Assembly (NCBI GenBank): GCA_001897745.1 | Contig: MKUH01000006.1 | Location: forward strand, 62,001-126,000 | From: Candidatus Accumulibacter sp. 66-26 | GTDB lineage: Bacteria; Pseudomonadota; Gammaproteobacteria; Burkholderiales; Rhodocyclaceae | Reading direction: 5' to 3' | Length of the DNA stretch: 64,000 bases | In this document: piece by piece, positions 50,809 to 60,479 of the stretch | How the letters are laid out: the number at the start of each line of letters is the position of its first letter | Numbering within the stretch: position 1 is the stretch's first letter | The notes under the pieces: model-generated | Told to the model about the DNA's origin: nothing | Database searches by the model: none | The model's input: only the letters and a program-made list of their open reading frames with translations | Position numbers and translations under genes: made by a program

Positions 50809-52203
50809 TCATACGAGCTGTTCCGGCACGACCCAGCGCTCGAACTCCTCCGCCGTCACGTGGCCCGAGGCGAGGGCGGCTTCGCGCAGCGTGCTGCCTT
50901 CGGCGTGCGCGCGCTTGGCGATTTGCGCGGCGCGGTCGTAGCCGATGTGCGGCGCGAGCGCGGTGACCAGCATCAGGCTGCGCCCGAGCAGTTCGCCGAT
51001 GCGCGCGGTGTCGGCGCGCAGGCCGCGCACGCAGTGTTCGTCGAAACCGTGCATGGCGTCGGCGAGCAGGCGGGCGCTGTGCAGGTAGTTGCGGGCGATC
51101 AGCGGCTTCATCACGTTCAGTTCGAAATTGCCGCCGGCGGCGCCGACGGTGAGCGCCACGTCGTTGCCGAAAATCTGCGCGCAGACCATGGTCAGCGCTT
51201 CGCACTGCGTCGGGTTGACCTTGCCCGGCATGATCGAGCTGCCCGGTTCGTTCTCCGGCAGCAGCAGCTCGCCGATCCCCGAGCGTGGGCCGCTGCCCAG
51301 CCAGCGCAGGTCGTTGGCGATCTTGTTCAGCGCCGTCGCCAGCGCCTTCAGTGCGCTGTGCGCGAGAACCAGCGGCTCGTGCCCGGCGAGCGCGGCGAAA
51401 CGGTTGCCGGCGGGGACGAAGGGCAGGCCGCTGTGGCGCGCGATCTCGGTGATGGCGCGCGTCGCGAACGCGGGGTGGGCGTTGAGTCCGGTGCCGACGG
51501 CGGTGCCGCCGAGGGCCAGCGCGTGCAGGCCGGGGAGGGCGGCGGTGATGCCCTGACGGGCGATGCGCAGCTGGTCGACGTAGCCGGAGAACTCCTGCCC
51601 GAGCGTCAGCGGCGTCGCGTCCTGCAGGTGCGTGCGGCCGACCTTGACGATGTCGGCGAAGCGCTCGGCGTGGCCGGCGAGGCTTTCCGTCAGCGCGTCG
51701 AGCGCCGGCAGCAGCGCGCCTTCGACGCGGCGCGCGGCGGCGAGGTGCATGGCGCTCGGAAAGACGTCGTTCGACGACTGGCCGAGGTTGACGTGGTCGT
51801 TCGGATGCACCGTCCGCCCCTCGCCGCGCGCGCCGCCGAGCAGTTCGGAGGCGCGGTTGGCGAGCACTTCGTTGACGTTCATGTTGCTCTGCGTGCCGGA
51901 GCCGGTCTGCCACACCGAGAGCGGGAATTCGTCCGGCCAGCGCCCGGCGAGCACTTCGTCGGCAGCCTGCACGATGGCGGCGGCGGTGGCGTCCGGCAGC
52001 ATGCCGACCTCGGCGTTGGCGAGCGCCGCGGCGCGCTTGACCTCGACCAGCGCGAGCACCAGCTCGTCCGGCATGCGCTCGCCGCCGATCGTGAAGTGCT
52101 GCAGCGAGCGCTGCGTCTGTGCGCCCCACAGGCGCTCGGCGGGGACCTCGATAGGGCCGAAGCTGTCTTTTTCGATGCGATACGCGGGGTTTGCCGTGTT
52201 CAT
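50809..52203 (-). CDS. fumC: Fumarate hydratase class II
   Basis: A 464-aa oxygen-stable fumarase. Visible motifs: [37 protein letters not shown] (His loop), [20 protein letters not shown], and the signature [15 protein letters not shown] containing the catalytic Ser. It interconverts fumarate and L-malate in the TCA cycle. ATG 52203 is chosen where the family begins. No operon partner is evident. Confidence 0.95.
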   Translation of the reverse strand: MNTANPAYRIEKDSFGPIEVPAERLWGAQTQRSLQHFTIGGERMPDELVLALVEVKRAAALANAEVGMLPDATAAAIVQAADEVLAGRWPDEFPLSVWQTGSGTQSNMNVNEVLANRASELLGGARGEGRTVHPNDHVNLGQSSNDVFPSAMHLAAARRVEGALLPALDALTESLAGHAERFADIVKVGRTHLQDATPLTLGQEFSGYVDQLRIARQGITAALPGLHALALGGTAVGTGLNAHPAFATRAITEIARHSGLPFVPAGNRFAALAGHEPLVLAHSALKALATALNKIANDLRWLGSGPRSGIGELLLPENEPGSSIMPGKVNPTQCEALTMVCAQIFGNDVALTVGAAGGNFELNVMKPLIARNYLHSARLLADAMHGFDEHCVRGLRADTARIGELLGRSLMLVTALAPHIGYDRAAQIAKRAHAEGSTLREAALASGHVTAEEFERWVVPEQLV

Positions 52204-52381
52204 GTCCGTTGCTCCTTGCGCGTTGCCGACACCCGCCGGCGGGTCGGCGGGTCTTTTGAAATGAGGCACTGCGGCGGCGGATTGGTTCGAATCAGCGAGG
52301 CGCTTCGCAAGACGCTTCGCGAGGAGGAGCGGTGCCAGGCGGGACGGGCCGCGCGCGGGACGGCCGGGCGCGGCGGAGCGG

Positions 52382-53551
52382 CTACTTGCCGAGCTGGCGC
52401 ATGCCGCGTTCCAGCCCGTCGAGCGTGAGCGGGAACATGCGGCCGCCGACGAGGTTGTGGATCAGCGAGGTCGACTGGCGGTATTGCCAGGAATGCTCGG
52501 GCTCGGGGTTGAGCCAGATCGCGTGCGGCCAGGTGTCGGTCAGGCGGCGCAGCCAGACGGCGCCCGCTTCCGGGTTGGTGTATTCGACGCTGCCGCCGGG
52601 CTGCAGGATCTCGTAGGGACTCATCGACGCGTCGCCGACGAAGATCAGCTTGTAGTCGTTGCCGTAGCGGTGCATCACGTCGAGCGTCGGGATGCGCTCG
52701 TGGTGGCGCCGCGCGTTGTCCTTCCACAGGTAGTCGTACACGCAGTTGTGGAAGTAGTAGTACTCGAGGTGCTTGAACTCGCTGCGGCAGGCCGAGAAGA
52801 TTTCTTCGCAGACGCGGACGTGGTCGTCCATCGAGCCGCCGACGTCGAGGAAGAGCAGGACCTTGACCGCGTTGTGCCGCTCCGGGCGCATGCGCAGGTC
52901 GAGCCAGCCGGCGTTGCGCGCGGTGCCGGCGATGGTGCCGTCGAGGTCGAGCTCGTCGGCGGCGCCCTCGCGCGCGAAGCGGCGCAGGCGGCGCAGGGCG
53001 ACCTTGATGTTGCGCGTGCCGAGTTCGACGCTGTCGTCGAGGTTGCGGTACTCGCGCTTCTCCCAGACCTTCACCGCCGAGCGGTTCTCGCTCTTGCCGC
53101 CGATGCGGATGCCTTCCGGGTGCGTGCCGCCGTGCCCGAAGGGCGAGCTGCCGCCGGTGCCGATCCATTTGCTGCCGCCGGCGTGGCGCTCCTTCTGCTC
53201 GGCGAGGCGCTGCTTGAAGGTTTCCATCAGCTTGTCCCAGCCGAGCTTTTCGAGCTTCGCCCGTTCCTCGGCCGAGAGGTGCTTCTTCGCCGCCTGGCGC
53301 AGCCAGTCCTCGGGGATCAGCGCGTCCATGCCGGGCAGCGCCTCGACGCCCTTGAAATACTCGGCGAAGGCGCGGTCGAACTTGTCGAAGTGCGTTTCGT
53401 CCTTGACCAGCACGGCGCGCGCCAGCACGTAGAAGTCGTCGAGGCTGTGCTCGATGACGTGCTCGCGCAGCGCTTCGAGCAGGGCCAGGAACTCCTTGGT
53501 GGAGACCGGCAGCTTGCTCGCCTTGAGGTGCAGGAAGAAGTCGATGAGCAT
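52382..53551 (-). CDS. VWA domain (CoxE-like) protein
   Basis: A 389-aa protein. The N-terminal ~190 residues are helical and charged. The VWA-type metal site is [18 protein letters not shown] (D-x-G-x-S), with [27 protein letters not shown] as the later motif. It pairs with the MoxR ATPase gene about 290 nt upstream in the same operon. MoxR-VWA pairs act as chaperone-like assembly factors, for example for metal enzymes; the target here is not known. Confidence 0.85.
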   Translation of the reverse strand: MLIDFFLHLKASKLPVSTKEFLALLEALREHVIEHSLDDFYVLARAVLVKDETHFDKFDRAFAEYFKGVEALPGMDALIPEDWLRQAAKKHLSAEERAKLEKLGWDKLMETFKQRLAEQKERHAGGSKWIGTGGSSPFGHGGTHPEGIRIGGKSENRSAVKVWEKREYRNLDDSVELGTRNIKVALRRLRRFAREGAADELDLDGTIAGTARNAGWLDLRMRPERHNAVKVLLFLDVGGSMDDHVRVCEEIFSACRSEFKHLEYYYFHNCVYDYLWKDNARRHHERIPTLDVMHRYGNDYKLIFVGDASMSPYEILQPGGSVEYTNPEAGAVWLRRLTDTWPHAIWLNPEPEHSWQYRQSTSLIHNLVGGRMFPLTLDGLERGMRQLGK

Positions 53552-53590
53552 GATCGCGGGCGGCCGCCGGGGGCTCGCGCCGGGCGCGCT

Positions 53591-53818
53591 TTACTCGCCG
53601 CTCGGCGCGGCGTTGCGCTTGGCGACGTGCATCCGGTGCAGGCTGAAGATGCAGTAGGCGAGCACGGCGATCAGCACGAAGCCGACGCCGGTGAGCAGGC
53701 CGGGCAGGGCGCCGGCGGCGGCGCCGTCGCGCATGCGCAGCAGCGAGGCGGCGGTGAAGGAGCCGATCGAGACGAAGGGCAGGATCAGGGCGGCGACGAT
53801 GAGGAGAAAGGCTTTCAT
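53591..53818 (-). CDS. Small membrane protein between MoxR and VWA genes
   Basis: A 75-aa protein with two membrane helices (LLIVAALILPFVSIGSFTAASLL and ALPGLLTGVGFVLIAVLAYCIFSL) and a basic tail (HRMHVAKRNAAPSGE). It fills the gap between the MoxR gene and the VWA gene on the same strand with short spacers (19 and 39 nt), so it is very likely part of that operon. No family recognised. Confidence 0.65.
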   Translation of the reverse strand: MKAFLLIVAALILPFVSIGSFTAASLLRMRDGAAAGALPGLLTGVGFVLIAVLAYCIFSLHRMHVAKRNAAPSGE

Positions 53819-53837
53819 GATCGGATGAGCGGTGCTT

Positions 53838-54680
53838 TCAACGGTTGTGACGGGCCATGAAAATCAGGCGTTCGAAAAGATGGACGTCCTGCTCGTTCTT
53901 CAGCAGGGCGCCGTGCAGCGGCGGGATCGCCGCCTTCTGGTCCTTGGCGCGCAGCGCCTCGGGCGGGATGTCCTCGGCCAGCAGCAGCTTGAGCCAGTCG
54001 AGCAGCTCGGAGGTCGAGGGTTTCTTCTTGAGGCCGGGAACCTCGCGCAGTTCGAAGAAGACTTCGAGCGCCTCGCGCAGCAGGTTCTGCTTGAGCCCCG
54101 GGAAGTGCACGTCGACGATCTTCGCCATCGTCTCGCGGTCCGGGAACTTGATGTAGTGGAAGAAGCAGCGGCGCAGGAAGGCGTCCGGCAGTTCCTTCTC
54201 GTTGTTCGAGGTGATGAACAGGATCGGCCGGTGGCGCGCGCGCACCATCTGGCGCGTTTCGTAGACGTAGAACTCCATGCGGTCGAGTTCGCGCAGGAGG
54301 TCGTTGGGGAATTCGATGTCGGCCTTGTCGATCTCGTCGATCAGCACGACGGACGGCGTTTCGCACTCGAAGGCCTGCCACAGCACGCCCTTGACGATGT
54401 AGTTGCCGATCTCGGCGACCTTGGCGTCGCCAAGCTGCGAGTCGCGCAGGCGCGAGACGGCGTCGTATTCGTAGAGGCCCTGCTGCGCCTTGGTCGTCGA
54501 TTTGACGTGCCACTGGAAGAGCGGCAGCCCGAGGGCGGCGGCGACTTCCTCGGCCAGCATGGTCTTGCCGGTGCCCGGTTCGCCCTTGATCAGCAGGGGA
54601 CGCTGCAGGGTGATCGCGGCATTGACGGCGAGGGTCAGGTCGCGCGGGGCGACGTAGTGTTCGGTACCTTCGAAACGCAT
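53838..54680 (-). CDS. MoxR-family AAA+ ATPase
   Basis: A 280-aa AAA+ protein with Walker A GEPGTGKTMLAEE, Walker B VVLIDEIDKAD, sensor 1 ITSNNEKELPDAFLRRC and the arginine-finger region of MoxR proteins (FLRRCFFHYIKFPD). First gene of a MoxR-small membrane protein-VWA operon; likely remodels or activates a partner complex. Confidence 0.92.
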   Translation of the reverse strand: MRFEGTEHYVAPRDLTLAVNAAITLQRPLLIKGEPGTGKTMLAEEVAAALGLPLFQWHVKSTTKAQQGLYEYDAVSRLRDSQLGDAKVAEIGNYIVKGVLWQAFECETPSVVLIDEIDKADIEFPNDLLRELDRMEFYVYETRQMVRARHRPILFITSNNEKELPDAFLRRCFFHYIKFPDRETMAKIVDVHFPGLKQNLLREALEVFFELREVPGLKKKPSTSELLDWLKLLLAEDIPPEALRAKDQKAAIPPLHGALLKNEQDVHLFERLIFMARHNR

Positions 54681-54799
54681 GATCGATCTCGCTGGGGAAT
54701 CGTCCGATTATAGCGGCTCGCCGCCGTTCTTGATTCAACGGCGGCGGCGCCCAATAATCGTCTCGGCGATTTCGACCAACTGGAAAAGTGAGGAAGACC

Positions 54800-55783
54800 A
54801 TGTTCAAGGCCATCGTGCTGGAGAAAACCGACGCCGGCGTGCTCGCCGAAGTGCGCGAGCTGGCGGACGACGCGCTGCCGGAAGGCGACGTGACGATCCG
54901 CGTCGACTATTCGACGCTCAACTACAAGGACGGGCTGGCGATCACCGGCAAGGCGCCGGTCGTGCGCAAGTACCCGATGGTGCCGGGCATCGACCTGGCC
55001 GGCACGGTCGAGGCGAGCAGCCACGCGGGCTGGAAGGCGGGCGACCGCGTCGTGCTCAACGGCTGGGGCGTCGGCGAGGCGCACTGGGGCGGGCTGGCGC
55101 AGAAGGCGTGCCTGCGCGGCGACTGGTTGGTGCCGCTGCCCGCCGCCTTCACGGCGCAGCAGGCGATGGCCATCGGCACCGCCGGCTACACCGCGGCGCT
55201 CTGCGTGCTGGCGCTCGAACGGCACGGCGTGACGCCGGCGCAGGGCGAGATTCTCGTCACCGGCGCCAGCGGCGGCGTCGGCAGCGTCGCCATCGCGCTG
55301 CTCGCCAAGCGCGGCTATACGGTCGTCGCGGCGACCGGGCGCCTGCAGGAAGCGGATTACCTGAAGTCGCTCGGCGCCGCCGAAGTGATCGACCGCGCGC
55401 AGTTCGCCGAGGCCGGCAAGCCGCTCGGCAAGGAGCGCTGGGCCGGCGCCGTCGATACGCTGGGCAGTCACACGCTGGCCAATATCTGCGCGACGGCGCG
55501 CTACGGGGCGACGGTGGCGGCCTGCGGGCTGGCGCAGGGCATGGATCTGCCGGCGTCGGTGGCGCCCTTCATCCTGCGCGGTGTGACGCTGGCCGGGATC
55601 GACAGCGTGATGGCGCCGCTGCCGGCGCGGCTGGCGGCCTGGCAGCGCCTGGTGAGCGATCTCGACCCGGCGCTGCTCGGTGAGATCGGCCGCACCGTCG
55701 GGCTCGCCGAGGCGATTCCCGAAGCGCGGCGCCTGATGGAAGGGACGGTGCGCGGCCGCGTCGTGGTCGACGTGAGCCGCTAG
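54800..55783 (+). CDS. YhdH-type acryloyl-CoA/quinone reductase (MDR family)
   Basis: A 327-aa medium-chain dehydrogenase/reductase. Signatures: [19 protein letters not shown] and [15 protein letters not shown] site: [21 protein letters not shown]. It lacks zinc ligands, as in the quinone reductase and AcuI/YhdH branch that reduces acryloyl-CoA with NADPH. ATG 54800 has GTGAGGA upstream. It is divergent from the MoxR operon. Confidence 0.87.
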   Translation: MFKAIVLEKTDAGVLAEVRELADDALPEGDVTIRVDYSTLNYKDGLAITGKAPVVRKYPMVPGIDLAGTVEASSHAGWKAGDRVVLNGWGVGEAHWGGLAQKACLRGDWLVPLPAAFTAQQAMAIGTAGYTAALCVLALERHGVTPAQGEILVTGASGGVGSVAIALLAKRGYTVVAATGRLQEADYLKSLGAAEVIDRAQFAEAGKPLGKERWAGAVDTLGSHTLANICATARYGATVAACGLAQGMDLPASVAPFILRGVTLAGIDSVMAPLPARLAAWQRLVSDLDPALLGEIGRTVGLAEAIPEARRLMEGTVRGRVVVDVSR

Positions 55784-55802
55784 GCTTGCCGGAGGCGTGC
55801 GT

Positions 55803-56234
55803 TCAGGCGGCGCCGCTGCGCCGGCGCACGCATTCGAGGTAGCCCTCGGCGTCCATTTCGCCGCCTTCGCGCTGGGCGCGCCAGATCGTTTCGCCGAGGC
55901 ATTCGAGGATGGCGTGCTCGGCCTCGTGCACGTCGAGGCGCGCGCGCAGCGCCTGATAGGCGGCGCGGATGCCGGGTGGCTGGTCGATGCTGATCTGGTC
56001 GGCGATGGCCAGGTGCAGCGACAGGTGCAGGAAGGGGTTCATGCTCCCGTCTTCCGGCGTGAATTCCTTGTGCAGCGCGGCTTCCGGGTCTTCGAGCAGG
56101 GCGTGGTATTCGGGGTGCTCGGCGATCAGGTCGGCGGCGGTCGCTTCGGCGCCGTCGAGGATCTGTCTGGCCTTGTGCTTGCGCCAGGCTTCGCAGAAGA
56201 AGGTGCGGACTTGCTCGCGCGAGGGATTGAACAT
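55803..56234 (-). CDS. DUF1841 protein
   Basis: A 143-aa protein beginning MFNPSREQVRTFFCEAWRKHKARQILDGAEATAADLI, with NPFLHLSLHLAIADQISIDQPPG in the centre, the DUF1841 signature typical of beta- and gammaproteobacteria. The His-rich helix may bind a metal. It is 11 nt downstream of the FIST gene and presumably co-transcribed. Function unknown. Confidence 0.9.
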   Translation of the reverse strand: MFNPSREQVRTFFCEAWRKHKARQILDGAEATAADLIAEHPEYHALLEDPEAALHKEFTPEDGSMNPFLHLSLHLAIADQISIDQPPGIRAAYQALRARLDVHEAEHAILECLGETIWRAQREGGEMDAEGYLECVRRRSGAA

Positions 56235-56245
56235 GGCGGATTCCT

Positions 56246-57400
56246 TCAGCGGCGGGTGATCAGGGCGGTGACGGCGGCGTTGTGCAACTGGCGGTTGCGG
56301 CGGCCGGCAGAAGACATGGCGGGGGCGATCTGGCCGGTGCTGTAGGCGCCGAGCAGCGGCAGGCCGGGAAAGCGTTCGCGCAGGACGTCGAGGTCGCGGT
56401 CTTCGCCGCCGTAGAAATAGGGGCCGCGCCCGATGCACGAGAACATCAGCGCGCAATCGGGTGCCGGCGCGGCGGCGAGCCGGTCGAGGGTCCGCCGCAT
56501 GTCGGCTTCGGCCGGCACCGCCTGGCGGATCGCCCAGGCCAGGCGCTGGCCGGGAACGGTGCGTTCGGCCAGCGTCAGCGAGTGGTCGGCGTTGACCGCG
56601 ATGATGGCGAGCGGGCGGTAGCGGCCTTCGGCCAGCGCGGCTTGGGCGTCGTCCATGGGCGATTCGGCCGCGGCGTCGGGCGCGGATGCGCCCGCAGACG
56701 ATCCGTGCGGCGCCGGCTCGGCGTCGATCAGCACGGCGGTCAGCTGGTGCAGGGGCGCCGGCGCGTTTGCCGGCGCGTCGAAGCCGGCCGGCAGCGCGCG
56801 CTCCAGGCTGTCGAGCGCGCTGCGTCCGCCGATCCGTTCGAGGTCGTAGCCGTTGCTCGCCTCCACGCGCTGCGCCGCGCCGAGCAGGCGCAGACCGCTG
56901 GAGACGCCGATGCGGGCGTCGGCGCCGAGGATCTGGACGCTGCAGCGCTGGCGCGGGTCGAGACGGCTCTGCTGCCAGACCGCCGGCTCGGCGTGCGCGC
57001 CGACGCCGCTGAAGCTGCCGCCGAAGCGTGCGCGGTCGTCGTTCCATTCCGGCGGGACGGTGCCGCCGGCGTAGCTCAGCAGCGCGGCGTCGCTCGCGTC
57101 GGCGTGGCCGAGCGAGAGGCCGTTGCCGAACACCATGACGGCGGCGGCCGGGCGGTCGAGCACCCAGCCGGCCTCGGTGAACACGCCGGCGGCGAGGCCG
57201 CCGGCGACCTGCATGCATTGCGCCGCGCGCGCCGCCGCCGTGACGGCCGCCTGCGCGTTGCGCGCGAATTCGGGCGTCAGGAAGAGCAGGACGCCGCTGG
57301 CGTGGCTCAGTCCGCATTTTCCCAGCGCTTCGAGCACCGCGGCTTCGGCGAGTTGCGGCAGCGCGACGTTGCCGGCGGCGAGGGCGGTGGCGATGGTCAT
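56246..57400 (-). CDS. FIST-domain protein
   Basis: A 384-aa protein with FIST-N (about 1-200; for example GVLLFLTPEFARNAQAAVTAAARAAQ, SFSGVG) and FIST-C (about 220-380; ERTVPGQRLAWAIRQAV, CALMFSCIGRGPYFYGGEDRDLDVLRERFPGLPLLGAYSTGQIAP). FIST proteins are thought to bind small ligands and signal to kinases or methyl-accepting proteins. It has a ~40-residue Ala/Pro-rich insert between the two halves. ATG 57400 is chosen. Confidence 0.88.
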   Translation of the reverse strand: MTIATALAAGNVALPQLAEAAVLEALGKCGLSHASGVLLFLTPEFARNAQAAVTAAARAAQCMQVAGGLAAGVFTEAGWVLDRPAAAVMVFGNGLSLGHADASDAALLSYAGGTVPPEWNDDRARFGGSFSGVGAHAEPAVWQQSRLDPRQRCSVQILGADARIGVSSGLRLLGAAQRVEASNGYDLERIGGRSALDSLERALPAGFDAPANAPAPLHQLTAVLIDAEPAPHGSSAGASAPDAAAESPMDDAQAALAEGRYRPLAIIAVNADHSLTLAERTVPGQRLAWAIRQAVPAEADMRRTLDRLAAAPAPDCALMFSCIGRGPYFYGGEDRDLDVLRERFPGLPLLGAYSTGQIAPAMSSAGRRNRQLHNAAVTALITRR

Positions 57401-57449
57401 TTTCGGGAGTCGGGGGCGGAAGGTTGGGCGGGCGGGCGTCGACGGCCGG

Positions 57450-58094
57450 TCAGCGGCTGCCGATTTCCGTCTTTTCCCCATATTCGCACAGGTCGCCGAT
57501 CGTGCAGCGCCAGCACTCGGGCTTGCGCGCCTTGCAGACGTAGCGGCCGTGCAGGATCAGCCAGTGGTGCGCGTCGTGCCGGAATTCGGCGGGAACGGCC
57601 TTGAGCAGCTTGAGCTCGACGGCGAGCGGCGTCTTGCCCGGCGCCAGTTTCGTGCGGTTGGCGACGCGGAAGATGTGCGTGTCGACGGCGATGGTCGGTT
57701 CGCCGAAGGCGGTGTTGAGAACGACGTTGGCCGTCTTGCGGCCGACGCCGGGCAGCGCTTCGAGCGCCTCGCGCGAATGCGGCACCTCGCCGCCGTGCTG
57801 TTCGATGAGCAGGCGGCAGGTGGCGATCGTGTTCTTCGCCTTGGTCCGGTAGAGGCCGATGCGGTTGATGTACTCGGCGAGCCTTTCCTCGCCGAGGGCG
57901 AGCATCGCCTGCGGCGTCGGCGCGTCGGCGAACAGCTGGCGCGTCGCGAGGTTGACGCTCTTGTCGGTGGCCTGCGCCGAGAGCAGGACGGCGATCAGCA
58001 GCTGGAAAGGCGTCGCGTATTCGAGTTCGGTGGTCGGCGCCGGGTTGGCGGCGCGCAGGCGCGTGAAGATTTCGGCGCGCTGGGCGGCGTTCAT
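57450..58094 (-). CDS. nth: Endonuclease III
   Basis: A 214-aa DNA glycosylase/AP lyase. The HhH motif with catalytic Lys is LPGVGRKTANVVLNTAFG, the catalytic Asp lies in VDTHIFRVANR, and the [4Fe-4S] ligands are C-x6-C-x2-C-x5-C (CKARKPECWRCTIGDLC). It removes oxidised pyrimidines in base excision repair. It lies directly downstream of rnfE on the same strand, the usual rnf-nth arrangement. Confidence 0.95.
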   Translation of the reverse strand: MNAAQRAEIFTRLRAANPAPTTELEYATPFQLLIAVLLSAQATDKSVNLATRQLFADAPTPQAMLALGEERLAEYINRIGLYRTKAKNTIATCRLLIEQHGGEVPHSREALEALPGVGRKTANVVLNTAFGEPTIAVDTHIFRVANRTKLAPGKTPLAVELKLLKAVPAEFRHDAHHWLILHGRYVCKARKPECWRCTIGDLCEYGEKTEIGSR

Positions 58095-58108
58095 GATCGG
58101 GAACCGTG

Positions 58109-58792
58109 TCAGTTGCCGGCGGCGAGCGCGGTGTCCGTCCGCAGCTGCCGGCGGGCGGCGGCGCGCGCCTCGATCCAGTTCTTCCAGGCGATCATGCAGC
58201 CGAGCAGGATGAAGGCGCCGGGCGGCAGGATGGCGAGCAGCAGGCCGGGGTAGTCGGCCGGCAGCAGCTGCAGCGGCTGCAGTCCGGGAAAGACCATGTC
58301 GATGCCGGAGAACAGCGTGCCGGCGCCGATCAGTTCGCGCAGGCCGCCGAGCAGGGCCAGCGTCCACAGCATGCCGACGCCCATGAAGACGCCGTCGAAC
58401 ATCGACTGCAGCGGCGGGTTCTTGTTGGCGAAGGCTTCGACGCGGGCGAGCACGATGCAGTTGGTGACGATCAGCGGGATGAAGATACCGAGCACGTTGT
58501 AGAGCTCGTGCAGGTTCGCGTTGAACAGCAGGTCGACGACGGTGACCAGCGCGGCGACGATCAGGATGAAGACCGGGATGCGGATTTCGTGCGGGATGAA
58601 GTTGCGCAGCGCGGCGACGGCGAAGCCGGAGAGCGCCATGACGATGATCGTGGCGAGCGAGAGCATGACGCCGTTGACCAGATTGGTCGTCACCGCGAGC
58701 AGCGGGCACAGGCCGAGGATCTGGACGATGCTGGTGTTCTGTTTCCAGACGCCGTTGGCGGCGATCTGGCGGAGTTCTGCGCGGGTGATCAT
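58109..58792 (-). CDS. rnfE: Rnf complex subunit RnfE
   Basis: A 227-aa inner-membrane protein with six helices, homologous to RnfA (NTSIVQILGLCPLLAVTTNLVNG, ALRNFIPHEIRIPVFILIVAALVTVVDLLFNANLHELYNVLGIFIPLIVTNC). The conserved Cys in the GLCPLL and VTNCIVLAR segments are thought to form the [2Fe-2S] site shared with RnfA. It overlaps rnfG by 4 nt. Part of the ion-pumping NADH:ferredoxin oxidoreductase. Confidence 0.95.
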   Translation of the reverse strand: MITRAELRQIAANGVWKQNTSIVQILGLCPLLAVTTNLVNGVMLSLATIIVMALSGFAVAALRNFIPHEIRIPVFILIVAALVTVVDLLFNANLHELYNVLGIFIPLIVTNCIVLARVEAFANKNPPLQSMFDGVFMGVGMLWTLALLGGLRELIGAGTLFSGIDMVFPGLQPLQLLPADYPGLLLAILPPGAFILLGCMIAWKNWIEARAAARRQLRTDTALAAGN

Positions 58793-59460
58793 GTCGGTTC
58801 GCCTGGCTGCGTTGCGTAGAGTCGGTCGCGGTTTTCATCGACGTATTTGGCCGCCTTGTACACCGCCTTGATTATGGCGCGCGGCGTGACCGTGGCGCCG
58901 GCCACCGAGTCGAAGCGACCGCCGTCCTTCTTCACCTTCCAGTCGCGCTCGCTCACGGTCAGCAGCGAGAGGCCGTTGAACTGGGCGATCCACGGACGTT
59001 CCTTGTTCTTGTCCTTCTTCGGCTCGATGTAGTCGCCGAGGCCGGGGGTCTCCTTGTGCTGCGTGACGCGCACGCCGGTCAGCGCGCCGTCGGCATTCAC
59101 CGCGACGAGCAGGCGGATCTTGCCGGCGTAGCCGTCCGGGGCGACCGCTTCGAGGACCAGCGCGACGTCCTTGCCGCCCTTGCGCGCGCGGAAAACGGTC
59201 GACGGCACGTCGAGGCCGAGCACGGCGCTCGCCGGAATCTGCACGGTGTCCTTGAGCAGATCGTTGTCGTAGGCGCTGCGCGGCAGCACTTCGTCGATCA
59301 GCTTCATCTTCTCTTCGGCGGCCGAGGCTTCGATCGCCGGCAGCGTCCACAGGTAGGCGCCGGAGAGCAGGCCGGTGAAGCAGATGACGAAGACGAAGAG
59401 GATGACGGCGGTGCGCGTCGCCATCTTGACGGCCGTCGGTGCCTTGGGCTTGTGCGTCAT
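58789..59460 (-). CDS. rnfG: Rnf complex FMN subunit RnfG
   Basis: A 223-aa protein with one N-terminal membrane helix (TAVILFVFVICFTGLLSGAYLWTL) and a periplasmic FMN-binding domain. The flavin is attached to Thr in SVAGATVTPRAI. ATG 59460 overlaps the rnfD stop by 4 nt. It takes part in electron transfer within the Rnf complex. Confidence 0.93.
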   Translation of the reverse strand: MTHKPKAPTAVKMATRTAVILFVFVICFTGLLSGAYLWTLPAIEASAAEEKMKLIDEVLPRSAYDNDLLKDTVQIPASAVLGLDVPSTVFRARKGGKDVALVLEAVAPDGYAGKIRLLVAVNADGALTGVRVTQHKETPGLGDYIEPKKDKNKERPWIAQFNGLSLLTVSERDWKVKKDGGRFDSVAGATVTPRAIIKAVYKAAKYVDENRDRLYATQPGEPT

Positions 59461-60479
59461 TTTTCGTTCTTCATGCCGAAGATGGGCGGCTGCGTGTACA
59501 TGTCGATCAGCGGCACGCAGATATTGACGAGCAGGACGGCGAAGGCGACGCCGTCGGGGTAGCCGCCGAACACGCGGATGACGTAGGCGAGCAGGCCGGC
59601 GGCGAAGCCGAAGACGAACTTGCCCTTCGGCGTCGTGCAGCCGGAGACCGGGTCGGTGACGATGAAGAAGGCGCCGAGCATGGCGCCGCCCGAGAAGAGG
59701 TGGAACAGCGGGCCGGCGAACTGCGCCGGGTTCCACAGCCAGAGCGCGCCGGCGAGCAGCGTGATGCCGCCGATGAAGCCGAGCGGGGCGTGCCAGCTGA
59801 CGATGCCGCGCTTCCACAGCCACAGGCCGCCGATCAGGTAGCCGGCGGCGACCCATTCCCAGCCGCGCCCGGCGAAGTTGCCGAAGATGTCCTGGTTGGC
59901 GAGCAGCGCCGGTACGTCGACGGCGCCTTCGCCGAGCTTGAGCGCGGTCTTGATCGCGTCGAGCGGCGTCGCGCCGGTCATCGCGTCGACGCGCGCGGCG
60001 AGGCCGAAGACGATGTCGATCTGCTCGCCGAAGCTCGTCTTGAGGCCGAGCGCCGGCCACTGCGACATCAGCGCCGGGAAGGAGACGATGCACACGGCGA
60101 AGGCGATCATCGCCGGGTTGAAGGGGTTCTGGCCGAGGCCGCCGTACAGGTGCTTGGCGACCACGATGGCGAACAGGACGCCGACGACGAGCAGCCACCA
60201 GGGCGCGAGCGGCGGGAAGGTGAGCGCGATCAGCCAGGCGGTGACGACGGCCGAGCCGTCGCCGAGGAAGAGGCCGAGCGGCTTGTCGCGCAGCTTGAGC
60301 ATGGCGGCCTCGGCGGCCAGCGCGGCGAGCGTCGCGATGGCCAGCTGGACGAGGACGATCGGGCCGATCAGCCAGATGTAGGCGGCGATGCCGGGCAGCA
60401 GCGCGGCCAGCACCTGTAGCATGACGCGCTGCACGCTGGCGGTCTTCAGCAGATAGGGCGGGGTGGTGAAGTCCATCAT
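59457..60479 (-). CDS. rnfD: Rnf complex membrane flavin subunit RnfD
   Basis: A 340-aa protein with about nine helices. The second covalent FMN site is DAMTGATPLDAIK, and the conserved NPFNPAMIAFAV segment is present. ATG 60479 (or 60476, adjacent Met codons) overlaps the rnfC stop. Ion-translocating part of the complex, homologous to NqrB. Confidence 0.93.
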   Translation of the reverse strand: MMDFTTPPYLLKTASVQRVMLQVLAALLPGIAAYIWLIGPIVLVQLAIATLAALAAEAAMLKLRDKPLGLFLGDGSAVVTAWLIALTFPPLAPWWLLVVGVLFAIVVAKHLYGGLGQNPFNPAMIAFAVCIVSFPALMSQWPALGLKTSFGEQIDIVFGLAARVDAMTGATPLDAIKTALKLGEGAVDVPALLANQDIFGNFAGRGWEWVAAGYLIGGLWLWKRGIVSWHAPLGFIGGITLLAGALWLWNPAQFAGPLFHLFSGGAMLGAFFIVTDPVSGCTTPKGKFVFGFAAGLLAYVIRVFGGYPDGVAFAVLLVNICVPLIDMYTQPPIFGMKNEK